Positions 1 to 5,080 of a stretch of DNA of 5,169 bases are shown piece after piece. The notes under the pieces were generated by a model. It had not been told where the DNA came from and ran no database searches. It saw only the letters and a program-made list of their open reading frames with translations. Source of the DNA: an uncultured Bermanella sp. (GTDB lineage Bacteria > Pseudomonadota > Gammaproteobacteria > Pseudomonadales > Oceanobacteraceae); the NCBI GenBank assembly GCA_913054445.1, contig CAJXIK010000159.1:1-5169 (forward strand). Reading direction: 5' to 3'. How positions within the stretch are numbered: position 1 is the first letter of the stretch; each line of letters begins with the position of its first letter. The position numbers were made by a program, and so were the translations under genes.

Positions 1-113
1 TATTATTGTCAAAAACGACCATTAAGCTGGATATAAGGAGCCAGTGGAATTCATACTTGTAGTATTACTACATAAATATTGGAGGCAGCATTTTAGGCCA
101 GCGCTTGACCCTA
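1..113. other. Non-coding left edge, no gene recognised
   Basis: This AT-rich stretch precedes repeat copy A and holds no convincing gene. An AAGGAG at 35-40 is followed only 3 bases later by a GTG, opening a 45-codon frame that ends at 181. That frame runs straight through the palindromic repeat and is more likely chance. The octamer GCAGCATT at 85-92 also occurs at 5062-5069 ahead of repeat copy B, so the shared element may begin there, with extra bases inserted in copy A. A 15-bp palindrome at 58-72 is listed separately. Confidence 0.5.
58..72. repeat. Perfect 15-bp palindrome
   Basis: TGTAGTA and TACTACA are perfect inverted arms around a single central T. The size and symmetry fit a dimeric repressor operator, but no gene or promoter that it would control can be seen in the window. 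Chance in AT-rich DNA is a real alternative. Confidence 0.35.
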
Positions 114-228
114 TCCGCCAGCCTGGAATGGTGGCACTTCTGTTTGAGGTCGCTGCAAGCCTTCCCTGGGCGCTTCCTTAAAACGTCCCTGTTTTAAAGA
201 CCCCAAACTGAAGCGCCACCATGCCAGT
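114..228. repeat. Dispersed palindromic repeat, copy A
   Basis: The segment 114-202 aligns with 5081-5169 in the same orientation at about 70% identity (about 63 of 90 columns, counted by eye, one gap in each copy). The copy is a large imperfect inverted repeat: 123-151 pairs with 199-227 in 25 of 29 positions. Inside lies a second hairpin, TTAAAAC at 178-184 and GTTTTAA at 191-197 around a six-base loop. It sits about 120 bases downstream of the btuF stop. It has no open frame for a transposase, so it resembles a REP/BIME-like or MITE-like intergenic repeat. The family is not one I can name. Confidence 0.7.
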
Positions 229-350
229 CTTAGACTCACCCACCTGCAAGATGCAAAGTGCAGGGCTGTGTAAGTACAGCCCCGAGGTGCATCGCGTTAT
301 TTGCTTATAGACTCAGAGGTGAGTGTTAGAGGGATTTACGACTGTAATTT
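229..350. other. Structured non-coding segment between copy A and btuF
   Basis: No coding frame is apparent. The segment holds nested inverted repeats: ACTCACC 234-240 with GGTGAGT 318-324, GATGCA 250-255 with TGCATC 288-293, and GGGCTGT 263-269 with ACAGCCC 276-282. The octamer TAGACTCA occurs directly repeated at 231-238 and 308-315, bracketing the stem-loops. In minus-strand RNA this would be the btuF 3' untranslated region. Confidence 0.45.
250..293 (-). other. Stem-loop downstream of btuF
   Basis: A perfect 7-bp GC-rich stem (263-269 with 276-282, six-base loop) is nested in a 6-bp outer stem (250-255 with 288-293). It lies about 60 to 100 bases past the btuF stop on the transcribed strand. 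It has no uridine run after it, so it is not a canonical intrinsic terminator. It could serve as a transcript-end processing or stabilising structure, or simply belong to the repeat-rich region. Confidence 0.35.
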
Positions 351-1211
351 TTAACGCCGTTGGCTGGACTCACCGTGAATGTGCTGGCACATGGCCTTAG
401 CGCCTTTAATAATATTCGGCACAGGGCGGGCTAAATCATCAGAGTGCACCCAGTACAGGCGCTTATTTTTTACCGCAGGAATACTGGGCCAGAGCTGCCA
501 GTACTGTTGCGCCTCGGCACTGGGGCTGGGGCCAGAATAAATAATCACATCCGGCGCGCTGGTGATGACAGACTCCACCGAGACGTGGGGCACAGGCATG
601 GGCAGGTGAGCATAGATATTCACCCCGCCACACAACTCAATAACCTGATTAATAAGGTTGTCTTTATTCAGCGTCATCAGCGGCTTTAACCAAGCCTGAA
701 AAAACACTCTGGGCTTGCCTTTGAGGTTCTGCAAGCGCTTGTGCCGATACTCGCGCTCTAACGCCTGCCAGTCATGCAGGAATTTATCTGCCCGCACCTG
801 CGCGATGGCTTGTTTCTGCACCCAGCCGCCAATACGCACCAACTGCTCGGCCACTTCCTGCGCATTTTGCGGATCGCTAAAACGCACGTCCAGCCCTAGC
901 TTTTGCAGCTTTTCAATTTGCGGTGCCATGGCGGAATCGGGGATGGCCACGATAAAATCCGCTTGCAGGGCCATTATGCGCTCCACCGAGATGCTGTTAT
1001 ACGCCCCTACCCGCTCGATGCTCTGGGCGGCCTGTGGATAATCAGCGTATTCCACCGTGCCCACCACAAAATGCCCGGCCCCCACCTCATAGAACAATTC
1101 GGTGATGTGCGGGGCGAGGGTGATGATGCGGTATTCTTTAGCCTGAGTGCCCATGCTTGCCATCAACAGCAGCGCCAGCAACCCCCATACACGCCAGCCG
1201 CCTTTAACCAT
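351..1211 (-). CDS. btuF: Periplasmic cobalamin-binding protein, BtuF-like
   Basis: This is the substrate-binding component of a corrinoid ABC importer: it binds cobalamin or related corrinoids in the periplasm and delivers them to a BtuCD-type permease. With the start at 1211 the product is 286 residues, normal for the family. Residues 1-24 form a clear signal peptide (basic start, Leu/Ala-rich core, TQA before Lys25) with no lipobox. Family-like segments follow: ITLAPHITEL (30-39), a GAY-like strand near 69-71, the WLKPLMTLNKDNLINQV region (174-190) and ELCGGVNI (192-199). The frame is open to 1298, but that extension would overlap cobC and push the signal peptide inside. The ATG at 1211 lies 7 bases after the cobC stop and has weak purine-rich AGAGTAGG ahead of it. 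No btuC or btuD follows, so its permease must be encoded elsewhere. Binding of another iron or metal chelate is less likely given the cob neighbours. Confidence 0.82.
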   Translation of the reverse strand: MVKGGWRVWGLLALLLMASMGTQAKEYRIITLAPHITELFYEVGAGHFVVGTVEYADYPQAAQSIERVGAYNSISVERIMALQADFIVAIPDSAMAPQIEKLQKLGLDVRFSDPQNAQEVAEQLVRIGGWVQKQAIAQVRADKFLHDWQALEREYRHKRLQNLKGKPRVFFQAWLKPLMTLNKDNLINQVIELCGGVNIYAHLPMPVPHVSVESVITSAPDVIIYSGPSPSAEAQQYWQLWPSIPAVKNKRLYWVHSDDLARPVPNIIKGAKAMCQHIHGESSQRR

Positions 1212-1218
1212 GCCTACT

Positions 1219-1815
1219 CTAACCATGAGACAGTAGCCGATAATCATAAGGCTGCTGCGACACCAGCTGCACCCGCGAGCGGCAGGCATAGGGCACATCT
1301 AGGCGATTAATATTATTAAACGGCAAGCCCAGCACCTCTTTTAAGAGCAGGCGAATGACACCGCCATGGCACACGATCAAGGGTTTATGCTCTGCCCGTT
1401 GCAGGCACTCGGACCAGGCACGCAACACCCGCGCCTCAAAGTCTAGCAACGCCTCCCCCGCCGGGGCCGCAAAGTTCATGGGGTCATCCCACAAGCCTTT
1501 TATGCGCTCGAAGTCTTCTTTGAAGACCGTCTCCATATCTTGGTTTTCCCAGATGCCAAAATTAAATTCCCGCAGGTCTGCGTTCACCACCAGCGGCACA
1601 GCCAACCGAGCGGCCAGTTTTTGCGCGAAGTCATGACACCGAGATAAGGGACTAGTGATAATCACGTCCCAGTGCTGCGTCGCCGCATCGGCCTCGGTGG
1701 CGGCCAGCAGTTGCGACCAACCCTGCTCGGTTAACGCATGATCGGTCACCCCGCGAAACACATTGCCCCCTTGGGGTTCGCCGTGGCGCAATAGGTCTAG
1801 GGTTTTAAATTCCAT
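1219..1815 (-). CDS. cobC: Alpha-ribazole phosphatase, histidine phosphatase family
   Basis: The likely role is removal of the 5' phosphate from alpha-ribazole phosphate, or from adenosylcobalamin phosphate, in the last steps of nucleotide-loop assembly in the cytoplasm. The product is 198 residues, typical for CobC. The RHGE signature at residues 10-13 contains the phosphohistidine (His11). SPLSRC (55-60) carries the second conserved Arg, a GIWE motif lies at 87-90, and CHGG (149-152) gives the second catalytic His. The frame can start two codons earlier at a TTG (1821). The ATG at 1815 is preferred because GAGGGT at 1821-1826 lies six bases upstream as a good Shine-Dalgarno. That site is made from the last codons of cobT, and only two bases separate the cobT stop from this ATG, so translational coupling is likely. 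A generic phosphoglycerate-mutase-like phosphatase is the alternative, but the location favours CobC. Confidence 0.88.
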   Translation of the reverse strand: MEFKTLDLLRHGEPQGGNVFRGVTDHALTEQGWSQLLAATEADAATQHWDVIITSPLSRCHDFAQKLAARLAVPLVVNADLREFNFGIWENQDMETVFKEDFERIKGLWDDPMNFAAPAGEALLDFEARVLRAWSECLQRAEHKPLIVCHGGVIRLLLKEVLGLPFNNINRLDVPYACRSRVQLVSQQPYDYRLLSHG

Positions 1816-1826
1816 GTTCAACCCTC
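1813..1826 (-). promoter_or_regulatory. cobC ribosome binding site inside the cobT end
   Basis: GAGGGT formed by the final Glu-Gly codons of cobT, followed by TTGAAC and the cobC ATG, gives near-ideal spacing. It decides the start in favour of ATG over the in-frame TTG that lies between them, and implies coupling of cobC to cobT translation. Confidence 0.65.
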
Positions 1827-2873
1827 TTTTTCACTGACGTTGGCCTCGGCAAAGGTGGCCATCTCGTTATGCAGGGCCAGCGCACTTTGCAGCAGACTTA
1901 CCACGAGGGCGGCCCCACTGCCCTCGCCTAAACGCATGCCAAGGTTTAACAGAGGCTGTGCCGCCAACGCTGCTAGCACCTTTTGATGGCCCGGCTCGGC
2001 GCTCTCGTGGCTGAACAACAGCCAGGGCGCGAGGCTGTCGTTGATGGCCACCGCCATTAACGCCGCCACCGAGCTAATGAAACCATCCACCAACACGGGA
2101 ATGCCCAGCTGAGCACAACGAATATAGGCCCCCACTAGGCCCACGATCTCGAAGCCCCCCAGAGCTTGCAACTGCTCAAGAGGCTCGCGGCTGACATGCA
2201 AGGCCAGCGCCTCATCGATGAGCTTAACCTTCAATGGCAGCTGCGCCGCGCTGATGCCGGTGCCCATGCCCACCAGCTGCCGAGCGGGCAGATTTAAGCG
2301 CGCGGCGGCCAGCGCCGAGGCCGAGCTGGTATTGCCGATGCCCATCTCACCGCCGATGAATAGCTGGCTATGGTGTTGCTGGGCGCGTTCGGCGGCCGCG
2401 CAACCCGCACTTAAGGCCAACTGCAACTGAGTGTCGTCCATGGCCGACTGCTGTGAAAAATCTTGCGTACCCGCGGCAATGCGCGCGTCGATGATGTGCG
2501 GGTGTGCCTCCACCGCGAAGACAGTGCCTAGGTTAACCACCTCAAATTGCGCCTTTAACTGACGGGCCAACACCGAAATAGCCGCACCACCGCTGGCGAA
2601 ATTCTTCACCATCTCGGTGGTCACCGCCTGCGGAAATGCCGACACCCCCTGCTGGGCGATGCCATGATCGCCGGCAAAAACACTAATATAAATGCGCTCA
2701 AGCTGAGGATTCTTCACCCCCTGTAAGCCCGCCAATTTTACCGCCACGTCTTCGAGGGCACCTAGCGCACCCGGGGGTTTCGTGAGGGTGAGCTGATGGG
2801 CCAGCGCCTGTTCGATAATATCTTGCTGAACAGAGGCAGCCGCTTGTAAGTACCAATTCATATTTACACTCAT
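1818..2873 (-). CDS. cobT: Nicotinate-nucleotide--dimethylbenzimidazole phosphoribosyltransferase
   Basis: CobT transfers phosphoribose from nicotinate mononucleotide to 5,6-dimethylbenzimidazole, giving alpha-ribazole 5'-phosphate, the lower-ligand nucleotide of cobalamin. The 351-residue length is that of the family. Recognisable segments are LTKPPGALG (30-38), GDHGIAQQGVSAFP (68-81), NLGT (114-117), GGEMGIGNTSSAS (174-186), the GFEIVGLVGA helix (240-249), VDGFISS (262-268), SHESAEPGH (288-296) and RLGEGSGA (314-321). Glu317 in the last matches the catalytic Glu317 known from Salmonella CobT. The ATG at 2873 is taken as the start, but an in-frame ATG four codons on (2861) is equally possible, because both sit in copies of a 12-bp tandem repeat and neither has a good Shine-Dalgarno. 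The gene lies 30 bases after cobU and almost abuts cobC, so one operon is likely. Confidence 0.95.
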   Translation of the reverse strand: MSVNMNWYLQAAASVQQDIIEQALAHQLTLTKPPGALGALEDVAVKLAGLQGVKNPQLERIYISVFAGDHGIAQQGVSAFPQAVTTEMVKNFASGGAAISVLARQLKAQFEVVNLGTVFAVEAHPHIIDARIAAGTQDFSQQSAMDDTQLQLALSAGCAAAERAQQHHSQLFIGGEMGIGNTSSASALAAARLNLPARQLVGMGTGISAAQLPLKVKLIDEALALHVSREPLEQLQALGGFEIVGLVGAYIRCAQLGIPVLVDGFISSVAALMAVAINDSLAPWLLFSHESAEPGHQKVLAALAAQPLLNLGMRLGEGSGAALVVSLLQSALALHNEMATFAEANVSEKEG

Positions 2874-2892
2874 ATTTATATTTATAGTTATA
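2857..2892 (-). repeat. Three-unit 12-bp tandem repeat at the cobT start
   Basis: Read on the minus strand, 2881-2892, 2869-2880 and 2857-2868 are three contiguous 12-base units: TATAACTATAAA, TATAAATATGAG and TGTAAATATGAA. Units one and two differ at three positions, units two and three at two. Each of the last two units carries an in-frame ATG, which are the two candidate cobT start codons. The repeat fills most of the cobU-cobT gap and is much more AT-rich than its surroundings. Confidence 0.65.
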
Positions 2893-2903
2893 TTTCTTGC
2901 CTG

Positions 2904-3476
2904 CTAAGCGCCCTTCACTGCCATGGGTATGCCCGCCACCATCAGGGTGACCTGCTGGGCCGCCTGCGCGATGCGCTGGTGCAAGCGCCCCAGCTCATCC
3001 ACATAGAGGCGGCTCTCCTTGCCCATGGGCACCACCCCCATAGTGATTTCATTGGACACCATAATCACTCGGCCCGGCACTTGGCTTAAGGCCTGCAATA
3101 ATTCGCTGACGCTTTGATGGATGTCCTTCTGCTCATACATCACATTCATGAGCCACAGGGTCAGGCAGTCGACCAATATTAGGTTATCGCTGCGGCTGTT
3201 TTCTAGCAAAATCTGGGGCAGCTCACAGGAAACCTCGATGCTGCCCCAGTGGTCGGGGCGGTCGGCCTGATGCTGCTTAATGCGCGCCCGCATTTCATCG
3301 TCGAAGGCCTGGGCGGTGGCCACATACAACACAGGCAGCTCGCTGTCTTTGGCCAAGCGTTCGCCGTAGGCGCTCTTGCCCGAACGCGCGCCGCCCAGTA
3401 TCAACTGCAAGGAAGGGGAAAGGTCGGGGTTAGGGCTAGGATTAGGGTTAGGGTTCTTAAACTGATTTTTTGTCAC
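2904..3476 (-). CDS. cobU: Adenosylcobinamide kinase / adenosylcobinamide-phosphate guanylyltransferase
   Basis: CobU phosphorylates adenosylcobinamide and then transfers GMP to it, making AdoCbi-GDP for condensation with the CobT product. Visible features are the P-loop GGARSGKS (28-35), an Asp-Asp-Glu stretch near 59-61, KQHQADRPDHW (67-77) whose His69 matches the guanylylated His46 of Salmonella CobU, VDCLTLWLMN (102-111), VSNEITMGVVP (140-150) and the C-terminal VAGIP stretch. The total of 190 residues is slightly above the usual 170-180 or so. The excess is an N-terminal tail (2-22) rich in Asn-Pro pairs, encoded by a telomere-like hexamer run. The start is a GTG at 3476, the first ordinary start codon after the upstream in-frame stop, with no Shine-Dalgarno visible. 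A TTG at codon 23 would give the usual family N-terminus and remains an alternative. The gene lies 73 bases after ampE. Confidence 0.93.
   Translation of the reverse strand: MTKNQFKNPNPNPSPNPDLSPSLQLILGGARSGKSAYGERLAKDSELPVLYVATAQAFDDEMRARIKQHQADRPDHWGSIEVSCELPQILLENSRSDNLILVDCLTLWLMNVMYEQKDIHQSVSELLQALSQVPGRVIMVSNEITMGVVPMGKESRLYVDELGRLHQRIAQAAQQVTLMVAGIPMAVKGA
3426..3453. repeat. Telomere-like TTAGGG run inside cobU
   Basis: The plus strand shows G-tracts at 3426-3429, 3433-3435, 3439-3440, 3445-3447 and 3451-3453, separated by TTA, CTA, ATTA and TTA. These are slightly degenerate TTAGGG hexamers. On the coding strand they read CCCTAA-like and encode alternating Asn-Pro/Ser-Pro residues 8-17 of CobU. 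A hexamer unit keeps the reading frame when copy number changes. The G-rich (template) strand has quadruplex-forming potential, though one GGG-to-GGG loop is nine bases long. Confidence 0.7.
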
Positions 3477-3517
3477 AGCGGGCAGCCACAGATGGTCAAG
3501 AATAATAGGGGCGCAAT

Positions 3518-3523
3518 ATTATA
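3518..3523 (-). promoter_or_regulatory. Possible -10 box for the cob genes
   Basis: A perfect TATAAT on the minus strand lies in the ampE-cobU gap, about 40 bases before the cobU GTG. No hexamer resembling TTGACA is seen at 16-18 bases upstream, and there is no TGn extension. A promoter here would need an activator or may be weak. If real, it separates cobalamin gene expression from ampDE. Confidence 0.3.
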
Positions 3524-3549
3524 GAGTATCGGCCGTTAGGGCTACCGAA

Positions 3550-4395
3550 TCAAAAACCCGCAAACACCGTTAAACAGGCCACCGCCAACAACCACAGGAT
3601 GCCACAGCGCAACATCAGTTGATTGGTATCCACTAAAATTTGTTGAGCCGCTTGGCAATCGAAGCCTGCTTCCTCTTGCTGGTCGGCGCTCAGTGCCGTC
3701 TGCGTGAGTACACGCTTGCTGCTGCTGTGAAAATCGCTGGCAAACGCCAGCGCCTGTGGAAAACTGCGGACAAAATCCCCTGCTAGGGCCATGCTCAGTG
3801 CCAATAGACGGGCGGGCAGCCATTCTATGGCCCCCAGCAAGCTCTTCACCCATGGCAGTTTAAACTGACGAAAGAACCAAAAGCTTAACAGGCACGCCAA
3901 GGCCCCACCGATGCCCAGCAGCAAGAACCAAAATACAAACACAAAGAAACGCACAAACCAGGCATGGATAATGGCCTGACGCACGGCCTGATGTAATTCG
4001 AAGGGGCTTTGGCACTCTACTTGACGGCGCAGGCTTAAAAAACTCTGCGCGCAGCAAAATGCCCCCTGATAATCCTCTTTGCGCCAACACTCATTAAAGA
4101 GCTCGACGCGCTGGCTAAAATCATCGCGCCCCAACACGTACAACAACACCGCCACCTGTATCAGCAACGACAAGGCACCGCCCAGCAAACCACTGAGGCT
4201 GGCCATGAACACCCCCAGCAACAAGCAGGGCAGCAACACGATGAGGCAATACACAAAAAACTGCCCCTTAAACCCCATGTTAGGCACATTAAACGGCCCG
4301 CTAAGGCGACGAAACCAGGCATTATCACGCTGATAACCAGGCTTGCGGGTTTGTTTTTGCAGAAGCACAGTAAACAGCAAGACGATAAAATTCAT
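3550..4395 (-). CDS. ampE: AmpE, inner-membrane protein of the ampDE pair
   Basis: AmpE is a membrane protein encoded next to ampD in many gammaproteobacteria. It has been linked to sensing or signalling in beta-lactamase induction, but its biochemical activity is unsettled. The 281-residue product has the family length. Predicted membrane segments are roughly 46-66, 68-89, 148-177 (possibly two passes) and 264-281 at the very C-terminus. A soluble region near 90-145 contains a CWRKEDYQGAF stretch. The most family-like part is EWLPARLLALSMALAGDF (about 190-207), which matches the conserved DWVPVRLAGVVYALIG region of E. coli AmpE. The ATG at 4395 has AAGAAGAG ahead of it as a modest Shine-Dalgarno. 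The gene follows ampD after 31 bases, so co-transcription with ampD is likely. The N-terminal and loop sequences are divergent, so identification rests on the conserved segment, topology and position. Confidence 0.86.
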   Translation of the reverse strand: MNFIVLLFTVLLQKQTRKPGYQRDNAWFRRLSGPFNVPNMGFKGQFFVYCLIVLLPCLLLGVFMASLSGLLGGALSLLIQVAVLLYVLGRDDFSQRVELFNECWRKEDYQGAFCCAQSFLSLRRQVECQSPFELHQAVRQAIIHAWFVRFFVFVFWFLLLGIGGALACLLSFWFFRQFKLPWVKSLLGAIEWLPARLLALSMALAGDFVRSFPQALAFASDFHSSSKRVLTQTALSADQQEEAGFDCQAAQQILVDTNQLMLRCGILWLLAVACLTVFAGF

Positions 4396-4426
4396 GTGGC
4401 TCTTCTTAGGGTTAAGCGGCTGTCGG

Positions 4427-4978
4427 TTATTGTGGGCTATTAGCGATTAAGCGCTTGTATTTAGGCCAGTCGAAACTGCCGCCGGGGTCGGTTTTACGGC
4501 CCGGGGCGATGTCGCTGTGACCCACTATGCGCGCCGCGTTCATGGCCGGATAGGCGTGTAACAATAGCCCAGTCACCTCGGCCAGCGCCACATATTGGCA
4601 TTCATGGTAGTGGATATGATCGCTGCCTTCCAGCTCGATGCCGATGGAGAAATCGTTGCACTCGGTTTGCCCCGCAAACTCGCTGCGCCCCGCATGCCAG
4701 GCCCGCTTATCGAACGGCACAAACTGCACCAGCGAGCCATCACGGCGAATAAGCAAATGCGCGCTTACCTGCAAGTCTTTTATGGTCTTAAAATAGGGGT
4801 GCGCCTTGCTATCTAGTTTATTGCAGAAAAAGTCTTCTATATAGCCACCACCAAATTGGTCGGGGGGCAGGCTGATGTTATGCACCACCAGCATATTAAT
4901 GTCGGCCGTGGGGCGCTCGTTGTAGTTGGCGCTGGGGCACCATTTGGCGCTGCTAATGATGTGGTTGTGTATTTTCAC
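4427..4978 (-). CDS. ampD: 1,6-anhydro-N-acetylmuramoyl-L-alanine amidase AmpD
   Basis: AmpD is a cytoplasmic zinc amidase that removes the peptide from 1,6-anhydroMurNAc-peptides during peptidoglycan recycling. In species with AmpR this lowers the inducer pool for AmpC beta-lactamase. The 183-residue product is one amidase_2 domain without signal peptide, as expected. It shows the N-terminal CPSANYNERP segment (14-23), zinc ligands His33 (VVHNISLPP), His154 and Asp164, catalytic Glu115 (IGIELEG) and Lys162. The last three-residue set, VGHSDIAPGRKTDPG, matches AmpD numbering closely. SAHLLIRRDGSLVQFVP (72-88) and RAWHAGRS (92-99) are also typical. The start is a GTG at 4978, the only usual start codon that keeps the N-terminal segment, with no clear Shine-Dalgarno before it. 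No AmpR or beta-lactamase gene is in the window, so the recycling role is certain and the resistance role is not shown. Confidence 0.95.
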   Translation of the reverse strand: MKIHNHIISSAKWCPSANYNERPTADINMLVVHNISLPPDQFGGGYIEDFFCNKLDSKAHPYFKTIKDLQVSAHLLIRRDGSLVQFVPFDKRAWHAGRSEFAGQTECNDFSIGIELEGSDHIHYHECQYVALAEVTGLLLHAYPAMNAARIVGHSDIAPGRKTDPGGSFDWPKYKRLIANSPQ

Positions 4979-5080
4979 GGGCGAGGGGGTTTTTAATTCG
5001 CAATTTAATTAGGGCAAGCATCGATGAAATAAGGGAGATTGGCAACCCCGTTAAAGTTAAAGCAGCATTGGCGCACTTTC
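4979..5080. other. Upstream region of ampD
   Basis: This AT-rich stretch should hold the ampD promoter. The best minus-strand -35 candidate is TTGCCA (5040-5045), but the hexamer 17 bases on is a poor -10 box, so no promoter is called. No divergent gene start on the plus strand is convincing. GCAGCATT at 5062-5069 may mark the edge of repeat copy B. Confidence 0.4.

Noticed and set aside
58..72. BlaI/MecI-type operator linked to ampD
   Set aside because: The arms are in the opposite order (TGTAGTA then TACTACA instead of TACTACA then TGTAGTA), and the site lies at the far end of the window from ampD.
44..181. A 45-codon plus-strand frame through copy A, and a matching open frame in copy B (RQPGMV versus RQPEMV, both stopping 21 codons after the shared Arg)
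   Set aside because: The shared frame follows from the DNA homology. After the first few codons nearly all differences change the amino acid, and the palindromic structure explains the conservation better than a peptide does. Spacing of AAGGAG to the GTG is also too short.
114..228. Integron attC site
   Set aside because: The hairpin length is suitable, but the RYYYAAC and GTTRRRY core sites are not at the stem ends, and the neighbours are housekeeping genes rather than cassettes.
263..282. Intrinsic terminator of the cob cluster
   Set aside because: The stem is good, but the minus-strand sequence after it is TGCACTTTGC, without a uridine run.
229..350. Cobalamin riboswitch beside the B12 genes
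   Set aside because: No B12-box-like sequence (AGCCAGGAGACCTGCC type) was found on either strand here or in the gaps before cobU and ampD, and this segment lies downstream of the genes.
903..1310. Plus-strand open frame opposite btuF and cobC, with similar frames opposite the other genes
   Set aside because: These are shadows of well-supported minus-strand genes. They lack recognisable domains and ribosome binding sites.
3542..3853. Second minus-strand frame overlapping the ampE 3' end
   Set aside because: It overlaps ampE in another frame, and the translation is low-complexity without membrane or domain character.
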